Assembly (NCBI RefSeq): GCF_000241345.1
Contig: NZ_BAED01000046.1
Span: 124,001-188,000, forward strand
Length of the DNA stretch: 64,000 bases
Origin: Gordonia amarae NBRC 15530
Lineage (GTDB): Bacteria; Actinomycetota; Actinomycetes; Mycobacteriales; Mycobacteriaceae
Direction of reading: 5' to 3'
Shown: one piece after another, positions 52,002 through 60,547 of the stretch
How the letters are laid out: each line of letters starts with the position of its first letter
Numbering within the stretch: the stretch's first letter is position 1
Made by a program: the position numbers and the translations under genes
Notes under the pieces: model-generated
Told to the model about the DNA's origin: nothing
The model's database searches: none
The model's input: the letters and a program-made list of their open reading frames with translations, nothing else

Positions 52002-53735
52002 TCAGCTCCGCGACCGACGGGACTTCTTGCGCGGCGGGGGCAGCGCCCCCTCGGCCCGCAGCCGGGCGGCGTGCTCGGCGAGCGCGTCCACCAGGTCCGG
52101 GATCGACGCCGTCTCCGGCTGCACGTCGACGCGCAGACCGAACTCGGTGGCCGTCTCGGCGGTCTTGGGCCCGATGCACGCGACGATCGTCCGCGCGTGC
52201 GGCTTGCCGGCGATGCCGACGAGGTTGCGGACCGTCGACGACGAGGTGAAGCACACCGCGTCGAAACCGCCGGTCTTGATCATCTCGCGGGTCTCCGCCG
52301 GCGGCGGCGCGGCACGCACGGTGCGGTAGGCGGTGACGTCGTCGATCTCCCAGCCGCGATCCCGCAGGCCCTCGGACAGGGTTTCGGTGGCGATGTCGGC
52401 GCGCGGCAGCAGCACCCGGTTGACCGGGTCGAACACGTCGTCGTAGGGCGGGAACACCTCGAGCAGGCCGAGCGAGCTCTGCTCGCCGGACGGCAGCAGT
52501 TCGGGGTTGATCCCGAAAGCGCGCACCTTCTCGGCGGTGGCCTCGCCGACGCAGGCGATCTTCACGCCGGAGAAGGCGCGGGCGTCGAGACCGAACTCGG
52601 CGAACTTCTCCCACACGGCACGCACCGCGTTGGTGGAGGTGAACACCACCCACTGGTAGCGGCCGTCGACGAGTCCCTTGACGGCGCGTTCCATCTGGGC
52701 GGGGCTGCGCGGCGGTTCGACGGCGATCGTCGGCACCTCCTTGGGCACCGCGCCGTGCGAGACGAGACGGTCGCTCATGTCGGCGGCCTGGTCCTTGGTA
52801 CGCGGCACCAGCACGGTCCAGCCGTACAGCGAGCGCGACTCCCACCACGACAGCTTGGAACGCTGGCTGACGGCCTTGCCGACGGTCAGCACCAGCGGGC
52901 CGGCCAGGGCGTTGCCCAGCTCGTTGATGGTGGCCAGGGTGCCCTCGATGGTGCGCTGGGCGCAGGTGGTGCCGTTGATGGTGATGGCGACCGGGGTCTG
53001 GGCGGCCATGCCGTGTTCGGTGAGGGCGCTGGCGGCCTCGGCGAGGTGTCCCGACGTGGCGTGCAGCACCAGCGGTCCGGGGGCGGCGGCCAGGGCGGCC
53101 CAGTCGACCTCGCCGCGGACGTCGGCGGCGGTGTGGGTGGAGCCGAGCGGCATGCCGGCGTAGCTGGGCACGACGGAGGCGGCGGGCAGCCCGGGCAGCA
53201 CCTCGAACTGGATCGACGTGCGGGCCACCGCGTTGACCTCGGCGAGCACCGAATCGGTGGTCAGCGGATCACCGGCGACCACGCGGACCACGTCGTCTCC
53301 GGCCTTGGCGGCGGCGACGAGGGTGCGGGCGACCTCGGTCGGATCGCCGAGCGCCGGATGCACCACCGACTCTTCCTCGACGGTCTCGGCCGGAGTCTCC
53401 TCGGCGGGGGTTTCCGCGGCCGGGGTCGGGGTGGCGGGGCTGCCTTCGGCGGCCTTCGCGGCTTCCTCCGCGGCCTTGGTGGCGGCCGACTTGCGGCCGG
53501 CGCGGCTGCGGGTCTGCTGCGGCTCGTCCTCGCGGTAGGCGGATCCGATCAGCTCCACGACGGCAGCCGGTACGTCAGGGTCGATGTAGGCGGTCGTCGC
53601 GTGAACGATGACGTTGCGCGCCCGCACTGTCAGCAGGTCGGGGTCGCCTGGACCCGAACCCACGAAAAGTATCCGGCCCGGTCGCCCCTGGCCTGCCCTG
53701 TTCCCCGGTGTGACGTTGTTCGCTGTACGGCTCAT
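52002..53735 (-). CDS. hemD: Uroporphyrinogen-III synthase fused to a degenerate SUMT-like domain
   Basis: 577 residues. The N-terminal half has the SUMT/CobA start 'ILFVGSGPGDPDLLTVRAR', but the usual GGDPFVFGRG motif is replaced by 'VVRVVAGDPLTTDSV' and residues 71-125 are an Ala/Glu/Pro-rich insert, so methyltransferase activity is doubtful. The C-terminal half is HemD: 'WTVLVPRTKDQAADMSDRLVSHGA', 'VVFTSTNAVRAVWE', 'FTSSSTVRNLVG' and 'ACIGPKTAETATEFGLRVDV'. It cyclises hydroxymethylbilane to uroporphyrinogen III. Fused CobA-HemD proteins are normal in this order. Confidence 0.9.
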   Translation of the reverse strand: MSRTANNVTPGNRAGQGRPGRILFVGSGPGDPDLLTVRARNVIVHATTAYIDPDVPAAVVELIGSAYREDEPQQTRSRAGRKSAATKAAEEAAKAAEGSPATPTPAAETPAEETPAETVEEESVVHPALGDPTEVARTLVAAAKAGDDVVRVVAGDPLTTDSVLAEVNAVARTSIQFEVLPGLPAASVVPSYAGMPLGSTHTAADVRGEVDWAALAAAPGPLVLHATSGHLAEAASALTEHGMAAQTPVAITINGTTCAQRTIEGTLATINELGNALAGPLVLTVGKAVSQRSKLSWWESRSLYGWTVLVPRTKDQAADMSDRLVSHGAVPKEVPTIAVEPPRSPAQMERAVKGLVDGRYQWVVFTSTNAVRAVWEKFAEFGLDARAFSGVKIACVGEATAEKVRAFGINPELLPSGEQSSLGLLEVFPPYDDVFDPVNRVLLPRADIATETLSEGLRDRGWEIDDVTAYRTVRAAPPPAETREMIKTGGFDAVCFTSSSTVRNLVGIAGKPHARTIVACIGPKTAETATEFGLRVDVQPETASIPDLVDALAEHAARLRAEGALPPPRKKSRRSRS

Positions 53736-53860
53736 GCGTTCGCACTCTCCTGCCCTGTCCGTTCAGGGCTGCGGTAACTTGCGCTGTCACCAGCGTGAGA
53801 GTCGACAGGTCTCGTCGGCGGCGGCACGTCCGGCCTGCCCGCCGCGCGTCACGACACGGG

Positions 53861-54793
53861 TCAGTCCGACGAACCGGTACCGATGAGCTCCGCGGCTCCC
53901 AGCTCCAACAGTTCGGCGGCGAGATCCTTACCCAGCTGGACGGCCTGATCGACCGGGCCCACCACCGAAGCGCGGATCACATCGGATCCGTCCTCGGCCG
54001 CCACCCCCGCACGGAGCGAGAGCTCGTTGAAGATGTGCCCGTCGTCGTCGATCGACTCCACCACTTCGGCGATGGCTCCGACCGGTGCGGTGCATCCGGC
54101 CTCCAGGGCCGCGAGCAACGCCCGCTCGGCCTCCACGGCCGACCTTGTGGACGGGTCGTCCAACTCGGCGAGTATTCTCACCAGTTCGGCATCGTCACCG
54201 CGACATTCGACGGCCAGCGCCCCCTGTGCGGGGGCGGGAAGCATGACCACCGGATCGAACGCCTCGGACACCACTTCGGTGCGTCCGATGCGAGCGAGTC
54301 CGGCCCTGGCGACCACGACTGCGTCGAGTTCACCGCCGGCGACTTTGCCCAACCGAGAATCTAGGTTGCCTCGTAGGGGGCGAATTTCCAAACCGAGACC
54401 CAATGCTCTAAGCTGTGCCGCCCTCCGGGGCGACGAGGTCCCGATCACCGATCCGGCGGGCAGCTCACCGAGGACCAGATTGTCCCGGCTGACCAGCGCG
54501 TCCCGGGGATCTTCGCGGGGCGGGATCGCGGCGATGTTCAGGTCCGGTTCGGGTGCGGTCGGCAGGTCCTTGTAGGAATGCACAGCCACGTCGACCTCGC
54601 GGTTGCGCAGCGCCACCCGGATCGCGGTGGTGAACACCCCGACCCCGATCTCGGCGACCGGTGCCGCCGACGCGTCGCCGTCGGTCTTGATGATCACCAG
54701 TTCCGCCGGATGCCCGGCGGCGGTGAGTGCGTCGGCGATCGTCTGCGCCTGGGTGGTGGCCAGCTGAGAGCCACGTGTGCCGATCCGAATCAC
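53861..54793 (-). CDS. hemC: Porphobilinogen deaminase (hydroxymethylbilane synthase)
   Basis: 310 residues. '[21 protein letters not shown]' at the start, the catalytic Asp region '[12 protein letters not shown]', substrate arginines in '[15 protein letters not shown]' and '[11 protein letters not shown]', and the cofactor cysteine in '[12 protein letters not shown]'. It polymerises four porphobilinogens into hydroxymethylbilane. It lies between hemA (53 bases) and hemD (125 bases) and is part of the same operon. Confidence 0.95.
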   Translation of the reverse strand: MIRIGTRGSQLATTQAQTIADALTAAGHPAELVIIKTDGDASAAPVAEIGVGVFTTAIRVALRNREVDVAVHSYKDLPTAPEPDLNIAAIPPREDPRDALVSRDNLVLGELPAGSVIGTSSPRRAAQLRALGLGLEIRPLRGNLDSRLGKVAGGELDAVVVARAGLARIGRTEVVSEAFDPVVMLPAPAQGALAVECRGDDAELVRILAELDDPSTRSAVEAERALLAALEAGCTAPVGAIAEVVESIDDDGHIFNELSLRAGVAAEDGSDVIRASVVGPVDQAVQLGKDLAAELLELGAAELIGTGSSD

Positions 54794-54846
54794 TGCATCG
54801 CCCCTGATCAGTGTGGGTATTGGTAGGTGGTTGGTGCCGGCGGCGC

Positions 54847-56205
54847 TCAGCGCTGCGTGCGGCTGGGGTCGTCGAGTCCGGTTTCCGGCGCCGACACCGG
54901 CCCGGTGGCGCCGGGCTTGAGTTCGAACAGTTCCCGCAGGGCCTCGGCGTAGTGGTCCCCGTTGGGGGTGGCGGCGAGTTGCTTGACCCGCACGGTCGGT
55001 GCGTGCAGCAACTTGTCGACGACGCGCCGCACGGTCTTGGCGACCTCGTCGCGCTGCGGGTCGTCAAGTCCGGGCAGCCGGGTTTCCAGGCGCAGGATCT
55101 CGGACTCGACGACCTCGGCCGCGCGCTGGCGCAGGGCGGCGACGGTCGGGGTGACCTCGGCCTGCCGCTGCGCGGTGAGGTAGTCGGCGAGTTCGGCGGC
55201 CACGATCGACCGGGCGGCGAGCGCGTCGTTCTCGGCGGCGCGGGTCGCCTCGTCGTCGCGCAGGCCGGCGATGTCGACGATGTGCACGCCGGGCAGGCGG
55301 GCGGCGGCCGGGTCGACGTTGCGGGGAAGTCCCAGGTCACAGATGACGAGCGGCTGCGTCGAGGTGCGAGCGGCCAGCGCTTTGTGCACCTCGCCCACAC
55401 CGACGACGGCCCCGACGCTGCCGGTGGCGACGACGACGATGTCGGTGTCGGCCATCACCGACGCCAGGTCGTCCAGGCCCGCCCCGCGCACCGAGATGCC
55501 GTGGTTGGCGGCGACATTGCCGGCGAGATGTTCGGCGTTGGCGAGGGTCCGGTTGACCACCACCAGGTGCCCGACACCCTCCCGCGCCAGGTGCGCGGTG
55601 GCCAGGCCACCCATCGCGCCCGCGCCGATCACCACGGCCGACCGAAGCCGGGCGGCATCCGGGTCGCCGGCGGTGATGAGCGTCTTGGCGCGGTGCAGCG
55701 CCACCGACACCACCGAGGCACCGGCCCGGTCGATGCCGGTTTCGGTGTGCACCCGCTTGCCGACGCGCAGCGCCTGCTGGGCCAGCTCGTGCAGGGTGCG
55801 CCCGGCCGCCTTGTCGGCGTCGGCGCTCAGGTAGGCGTTACGGATCTGTCCGAGGATCTGCTGTTCGCCGACGACCATCGAGTCGAGTCCGGCGGCGACG
55901 GTGAACAGGTGCTCGACGGCGGCCTCGGAGTAACGCACGTAGGCGTGTTTGGTGAGGTCGTTGATGCTCATGCCGGAGTGTTCGCCCAGCACCTCGCCCA
56001 CGGCCTCCAGGGCCGGGTGGAAGGCGTCGACGACGGCGTAGATCTCGATGCGGTTGCAGGTGGAGACGAGCATCGCCTCAGAGATGGAGCGGTGGTTCAG
56101 CAGCTTGCCGACGAGTTTGGGGCGGTCGAACTCGGACACGGAGATGCGTTCGAGCACCTCGACCGGAGCACTTCGGTGCGATACTCCGAACAACAGAACA
56201 CTCAC
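54847..56205 (-). CDS. hemA: Glutamyl-tRNA reductase
   Basis: 452 residues. The catalytic cysteine is in '[15 protein letters not shown]'; the NADPH domain has '[17 protein letters not shown]' and '[15 protein letters not shown]', and the dimerisation helix ends near '[19 protein letters not shown]'. It reduces glutamyl-tRNA to glutamate-1-semialdehyde, the entry to heme synthesis. Its start overlaps the rex stop by 4 bases, so the redox repressor and the first pathway enzyme are coupled. Confidence 0.95.
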   Translation of the reverse strand: MSVLLFGVSHRSAPVEVLERISVSEFDRPKLVGKLLNHRSISEAMLVSTCNRIEIYAVVDAFHPALEAVGEVLGEHSGMSINDLTKHAYVRYSEAAVEHLFTVAAGLDSMVVGEQQILGQIRNAYLSADADKAAGRTLHELAQQALRVGKRVHTETGIDRAGASVVSVALHRAKTLITAGDPDAARLRSAVVIGAGAMGGLATAHLAREGVGHLVVVNRTLANAEHLAGNVAANHGISVRGAGLDDLASVMADTDIVVVATGSVGAVVGVGEVHKALAARTSTQPLVICDLGLPRNVDPAAARLPGVHIVDIAGLRDDEATRAAENDALAARSIVAAELADYLTAQRQAEVTPTVAALRQRAAEVVESEILRLETRLPGLDDPQRDEVAKTVRRVVDKLLHAPTVRVKQLAATPNGDHYAEALRELFELKPGATGPVSAPETGLDDPSRTQR

Positions 56206-56915
56206 GCGGTCACCGCTTCTTCGCCCATAGCCTGATTACTCTCTGTAGTAGGCACAATACGGTTCCGTGCGGCGGAGCTGTGCACCGCATAGGCCTGAAA
56301 GCCGAGCACCTGCAGTTCCAAGGCTAGATCAACCTGCCGGACCACGACGTCGGACTCGACGGACAGGTGCACCGGGGTGACGTTCAGCAACTGCCGGATA
56401 CCGCTGGCGGTGAACGCGTCGCAGGCCGCCTGGGCGTCGTCGTCTCCGGTGGCGATCACCCCGAAATCGATACCCTCCGCCAGGCCCGCGCAGGTAGCCC
56501 CGACCTCGCTGAGCGGGACCACCACCAGATCGTCGGTGAATCGGGTCCCGATGACGGCCGGGTCGGTGTCGAACAGCGCGGCCACCTTGAATCCCCTGCC
56601 GAAACCGGCGTGCGAGATGAGCGCGTGCCCGAGCCTGCCCGCCCCGGCGAGCGCGACCATGTTGGTGTGGTCGGTGTGCAGGGCCAGCTTGATGCGGGCG
56701 GTCAGCCGGGACACGTCGTAACCCACACCCCGCACCCCGGAGGCGCCGACATAGGACAGGTCCTTGCGCAGGATCGACGGGTTCACCCCGGCCGCGGTCG
56801 CCAGCTCGACGCTGGAGGCCACGACGGTGCCGCGGGCACTGAACGAGCGCAGCACGTACAGGTAGGTTGCGAGGCGGGTCACGGCCGGACGCGGAATCGT
56901 CGGCGGCTGCCCCAT
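56202..56915 (-). CDS. rex: Redox-sensing transcriptional repressor Rex
   Basis: 237 residues. The winged helix reads '[59 protein letters not shown]', and the NAD(H) domain has '[19 protein letters not shown]', with the GxGxxG pattern slightly changed to GAGRLG. Rex represses respiratory and heme genes until NADH rises. It is the first gene of the heme operon. The start is ATG 56915 or the adjacent GTG 56918 (GAGAGG upstream). I could not find a clear TTGTGAAnnnnTTCACAA operator in the 100 bases upstream. Confidence 0.92.
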   Translation of the reverse strand: MGQPPTIPRPAVTRLATYLYVLRSFSARGTVVASSVELATAAGVNPSILRKDLSYVGASGVRGVGYDVSRLTARIKLALHTDHTNMVALAGAGRLGHALISHAGFGRGFKVAALFDTDPAVIGTRFTDDLVVVPLSEVGATCAGLAEGIDFGVIATGDDDAQAACDAFTASGIRQLLNVTPVHLSVESDVVVRQVDLALELQVLGFQAYAVHSSAARNRIVPTTESNQAMGEEAVTA

Positions 56916-57030
56916 CACTCGCCACATCCTCTCGATCCGGTCCCGGTCAGTGCTCGTCTCAGCCTAGTGCCGACGTGTTCTGCCTCACTGCCCGGGATGG
57001 GCTTTCGGTGCCCGCTCGCAAGCTCGCGGA

Positions 57031-57306
57031 TCAGGCCTTGGCGCGTGACCTCAGGTCGGCGAGTAGGCGGGGTGCGTCCACCTCCCAGTAGCTGTGTTCC
57101 TCGCCGTCGAGCAGGACGACGGGCAGACGGTCCCCGTACTCCGCGCGCGGCTCACCGTCGCCGGCCGCCGCGGCCTCGTCGACGTCGACCTCGGTGACCG
57201 GTACGTCGAGGGGGCCGCAGATCCGGGCCAGGTCCTCGCGTGCCCGTCCACAGGCCGCACAGCCGGCCCGGACGAGCAATTCGATTCGCGGTGCTGTGAG
57301 ACCCAT
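57031..57306 (-). CDS. Glutaredoxin-like thiol-disulfide protein
   Basis: 91 residues with a thioredoxin-like fold: 'PRIELLVRAGCAACGRAREDLARI' carries the C-A-A-C active site and 'YGDRLPVVLLDG' the cis-Pro. Similar small proteins (Rv0508 in M. tuberculosis) precede hemA. A GGAGGT stands 7 bases before the ATG at 57306. It is divergent from the HAD phosphatase gene. It could reduce protein disulfides; its partner is unknown. Confidence 0.85.
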   Translation of the reverse strand: MGLTAPRIELLVRAGCAACGRAREDLARICGPLDVPVTEVDVDEAAAAGDGEPRAEYGDRLPVVLLDGEEHSYWEVDAPRLLADLRSRAKA

Positions 57307-57469
57307 CTCGTTACCTCCGTGGTCGATCCGGTTCCGCGCCACACTCACCCCAGGTGAACGGCGCGCGGCGTGCGGTTGTTCCAGTTTCCCGCCCCACCGC
57401 GGGGCCGGTGCGCGGGCCCCCGCCAAGTAGGGTGGATCCGAACACTCAAGTTGCGCGGGAGGTGCTCCG

Positions 57470-58639
57470 GTGGGCGACACACAGGACGCGGATCAGACGG
57501 GTTCCGGCACGGGGACCGACGGTGTCGATTCCCGCGCAGAGCAGGTCGACACCCCGGCGCAGGAGCCGACGACTCCGCTACCCGACGACTGGGAGGCCCA
57601 GGCCGAGATCGTGGACCCCGACGGGGCCGCGGACGACCCGAACGACGGCGACACCCCCGAGGGGGACGCCGAGATCGACGAGGCGAGCCGGGTCACCACC
57701 TGGATCTCCGAACGTGCCAGCGCGGCGTCGGGCCGCTTCCGGCAGACTGCCGCCGAACTGCGTCAGCGCCTGGCCGGTGAGGCCAGCGCCGAGGCTGCTG
57801 TCGACTCCCTGCGCGCCCGCGAGGGCGAACGCGACGACGCCGACACCCCGAAAGCACCGCCGGTGCCCCGCGATCTCACGGCGGCCGCGTTCTTCGACGT
57901 CGACAACACGCTGGTGCACGGCGCGTCCATCGTGCACTTCACCCGGGGGCTGGCCGCGCACAATTACTTCCGCTACAGCGACATCCTCGATGTGGTGTGG
58001 GCGCAGGTGAAGTTCCAGGTCACCGGCAAGGAGAACGCCGACGACGTCGCCGAGGGCCGGGAGAAGGCGCTGTCGTTCATCGCCGGCCGCCCCACCTCCG
58101 AGTTGATCGACCTCGGCGAGGAGATCTACGACGAGTACATCGCCGACAAGATCTGGCCCGGCACACAGGCTTTGGCGCAACGCCACCTCGACGCCGGTCA
58201 GCAGGTGTGGCTGGTCACCGCCACCCCGCTGGAACTGGCCCAGGTGATCGCGGGCAGGCTCGGACTCACCGGAGCCCTCGGCACGGTCGCCGAAAGCGTC
58301 GACGGCGTGTTCACCGGCCGCCTCGTCGGCGATATCCTGCACGGTCCCGGAAAGGCACATGCGGTGCGCTCCTTGGCCATTCGCGAGGGCCTGGACCTGA
58401 AACGGTGCACCGCCTACTCCGACTCCCACAACGACGTCCCGATGCTCTCGCTCGTCGGCAAGGCCGTCGCCATCAACCCCGACTCCGACCTGCGCGACGT
58501 CGCCAAGGTACGCGGCTGGGAGATGTACGACTTCCGCACCGCCCGCAAGGCCGCGAAGTACGGCGCCACAACCGCTTTGGCCGTCGGCGCCGCCGGTGGC
58601 GGAGCGGCCGTCGCCGCCCGCATCCTCCGCCACCGCTGA
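57470..58639 (+). CDS. HAD-IB family hydrolase (SerB1-like)
   Basis: 389 residues. The first 130 are disordered and acidic. The HAD domain starts '[22 protein letters not shown]' (nucleophile in DVDNT), has '[18 protein letters not shown]' and '[27 protein letters not shown]' (metal Asp), and ends with an Ala/Gly-rich hydrophobic C-terminal segment that may touch the membrane. It resembles M. tuberculosis Rv0505c, annotated SerB1, whose true substrate is not settled. The GTG at 57470 has GGGAGGTG upstream. Confidence 0.87.
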   Translation: MGDTQDADQTGSGTGTDGVDSRAEQVDTPAQEPTTPLPDDWEAQAEIVDPDGAADDPNDGDTPEGDAEIDEASRVTTWISERASAASGRFRQTAAELRQRLAGEASAEAAVDSLRAREGERDDADTPKAPPVPRDLTAAAFFDVDNTLVHGASIVHFTRGLAAHNYFRYSDILDVVWAQVKFQVTGKENADDVAEGREKALSFIAGRPTSELIDLGEEIYDEYIADKIWPGTQALAQRHLDAGQQVWLVTATPLELAQVIAGRLGLTGALGTVAESVDGVFTGRLVGDILHGPGKAHAVRSLAIREGLDLKRCTAYSDSHNDVPMLSLVGKAVAINPDSDLRDVAKVRGWEMYDFRTARKAAKYGATTALAVGAAGGGAAVAARILRHR

Positions 58640-58644
58640 CCCGG

Positions 58645-58712
58645 TTCCCGCTCACCGCTTTCGCTCCCGCTCACCGAATAACGTGAGCGTTTCCCAGCTA
58701 AGTGAGCGGGAA
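58645..58712. terminator. Terminator-like dyad after the HAD gene
   Basis: TTCCCGCTCAC (58645-58655) is the inverse of GTGAGCGGGAA (58702-58712), with additional CCGCTCAC and GTGAGCG copies between them. It separates the convergent HAD gene and the lipoprotein remnant. Confidence 0.6.
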
Positions 58713-58725
58713 TCACTTCACGCGG

Positions 58726-59148
58726 CTAACAAGAATTGGGTTCGTCGGTTTTCACGACGGACAGAACCGCGTCACCTTCCGAGATCGGGGTTCCCGGATC
58801 CGGAGTCTGTGCCACGACGATCCAATTCCTGTCCATGATCTGCAGACGCCCCTGGCCGCTGGCATCCTCGCTGCGCGAGAAGAACACACCGGCTTCCTGG
58901 ATTTTGTCCTGTGCCGCTTGTAAATTCATGCAGACGACGTTCGGCATCCTGGCCGCCGAACCACTGTCGTCCGTGGCGGCGGACCTCTTCTCGGTCTTTG
59001 TGACCGGCACCTGTTCGGTCGACGGTTCCGGCGTTTGGGTCGCGGTCACCGTTTCGGTTTCCGTCACCCGGGTCACCTTTTCGGTGGCGGTGACCGTCGT
59101 GGGCGTGGCCGCATCGTCCCCGGAAGAACATGCGCGCTCACTACGATT
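58726..59148 (-). pseudogene. PASTA-type lipoprotein remnant lacking its signal peptide
   Basis: The frame gives a Thr/Glu-rich stalk ('TVTATEKVTRVTETETVTATQTPEPS') and a C-terminal PASTA-like domain ('PNVVCMNLQAAQDKIQEAG', 'VVAQTPDPGTPISEGDAVL'). Just upstream of the stalk it reads A-C-S-S-G, the residues normally following a lipobox, but the residues before Cys (S-E-R-A) are not a signal peptide and a stop is reached at 59149-59151. A GTG at 59076 could start a cytoplasmic 116-residue product. It looks like a lipoprotein gene cut at its lipobox. Confidence 0.6.
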
Positions 59149-59300
59149 TCACCGAGTCAGGTGAGTACGGCGGATTCGTGGCGGTCAGCGTCGTCGACGA
59201 GAACGGCGGCCCGGTGTCCTGCAAAGTCTATGTCAACGGCCAGGTCGTGTCCAAGTCCAACGACAACAGCGATTATTACAGCTTCGCGTCCTGCTACTGA
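59130..59300 (+). pseudogene. C-terminal fragment of an MmpS-like protein
   Basis: A 56-codon frame from ATG 59130 ends in 'GGFVAVSVVDENGGPVSCKVYVNGQVV' and 'FASCY', matching the last beta strands of MmpS-family transport accessory proteins, including the two cysteines. The membrane helix and most of the domain are missing. It abuts the lipoprotein remnant head to head. GGAAG stands before the ATG, so it might be expressed, but as a fragment. Confidence 0.5.
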
Positions 59301-59304
59301 CCGG

Positions 59305-60465
59305 TCACAGCATCGCGTTGCTGGTGGGGTCGATGAGGATCTTGGCGTGCTGTTCGGCGGTGCCGAGAGCCTCGAAAGCATCTCCCACGGCGTCGAATCC
59401 GATGGTGGCGGTGATGAACGGGGAGACGTCGAGGCGGCCGTCGGCGATCATCTGCAGCGCGGTGGTGAATTCGGCCGGGTCGTAGTAAAACGTGAAGCGC
59501 AGTTCGAGCTCTTTGTTGACGGCCATCACCGGCCGGAAGGTATCGGGTTCCATGCAGACACCGACGACGACGATCCGGGAGCGGAACGGGGCGCCGGAGA
59601 CGATGTTCTCGATCATCCCCGGGGCACCGACGCATTCGAAGACGACCGGGCCGGAGGGTACGGCGCCGAGACGTTCGGCGGCGTGGAACACCGGCTTCCA
59701 CGGCAGCACCGGGAGGCGGCGCAGGCGGCGCATGGCGTCGAAGGCGAGGCCGAGCATGTCGGGCGCCTTGGTGACGTAGCTGCGGCGTTCGGTGGCCTTG
59801 TCGTAGGGCGACTCGATCCGCGGGTCGACCACGACGTCAGCCCCGACCCGCTTGGCGAGATTGCGACGGGCCTCCGAAAGATCGCTGGCTACAACATGTT
59901 TGACACCAGTGGCCTTGAGCACCGCGATCACCGCGAGGCCGATGGGGCCGCAGCCGATCACCACGGCCACGTCGCGTTTACCGACCTCGCCGCGGCGCAC
60001 GGCGTGATAGGCCACCGCCATCGGCTCGGTGAGCGCGGCCTGCTCGGGTGTAACACCCTCGGGCACTTCGAAAGTCAGGTCCTCATTGGCCACGACGAAA
60101 TCGGCGTACGCGCCGGGCGCCGACTCGGTGAACCCCGTCAGGTGGCTCTGCCCGTCGTGCGACACGATCGGCAACGCGACGACGGGGGTGCCCGGCACCC
60201 AGCGTTTCTGGCACTGCGGCCCGTACGAGATCACCTCGCCGGTGAACTCGTGCCCGAACACCACCGAATCACCCTTGCGCATGAAGCCGTTGTAGCCCAC
60301 CTCGGCCGACATGTCGGCGGTGGCATCGCAGTGCACGCGGGCGTGCAGATCGGAACCGCAGATGCCGGCCCGGGTGACCCGCAACAGCACCTCGCCGGGG
60401 CCGGGTACCGGCGTCGGCAGATCCTGCACCGTCAGTTCACCCTCATGACAGACCACTGCGCGCAC
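59305..60465 (-). CDS. Zinc-dependent alcohol dehydrogenase family protein
   Basis: 386 residues of the MDR superfamily. Catalytic zinc ligands appear in 'RAGICGSDLHAR' and 'VVFGHEFTGEV'; the NAD(P)-binding fold has 'AVVIGCGPIGLAVIAVLKA'. The four-cysteine structural zinc loop is not evident. A longer region between residues 210 and 255 ('TERRSYVTKAPDMLGLAFDAMRRLRRLP') is characteristic of an actinobacterial subfamily. The substrate is unknown. It has no operon partner; the MmpS fragment converges on it with a 4-base gap. Confidence 0.85.
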   Translation of the reverse strand: MRAVVCHEGELTVQDLPTPVPGPGEVLLRVTRAGICGSDLHARVHCDATADMSAEVGYNGFMRKGDSVVFGHEFTGEVISYGPQCQKRWVPGTPVVALPIVSHDGQSHLTGFTESAPGAYADFVVANEDLTFEVPEGVTPEQAALTEPMAVAYHAVRRGEVGKRDVAVVIGCGPIGLAVIAVLKATGVKHVVASDLSEARRNLAKRVGADVVVDPRIESPYDKATERRSYVTKAPDMLGLAFDAMRRLRRLPVLPWKPVFHAAERLGAVPSGPVVFECVGAPGMIENIVSGAPFRSRIVVVGVCMEPDTFRPVMAVNKELELRFTFYYDPAEFTTALQMIADGRLDVSPFITATIGFDAVGDAFEALGTAEQHAKILIDPTSNAML

Positions 60466-60547
60466 GTTCAGCTCCCTCGTTCAAGGCCACCAGTTCTGGC
60501 CCTCACCCTAGTCCCCGGGGCCACGTGAACCGACACCCTGCTGCGAA

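Noticed and set aside
51957-53777. A 606-codon open frame on the plus strand
   Set aside because: Antisense to hemD; composition is Gly/Arg/His-rich without domains.
56916-57030. A Rex operator upstream of rex
   Set aside because: I looked for TTGTGAAnnnnTTCACAA-like sequence and found only weak fragments, so no site is listed.
58772-59131. A 119-codon minus-strand frame beginning MFFRGRCGHAHDGHRH
   Set aside because: It lies in another frame of the lipoprotein remnant; the PASTA-like and Thr-rich sequence is in the frame ending at 58726.
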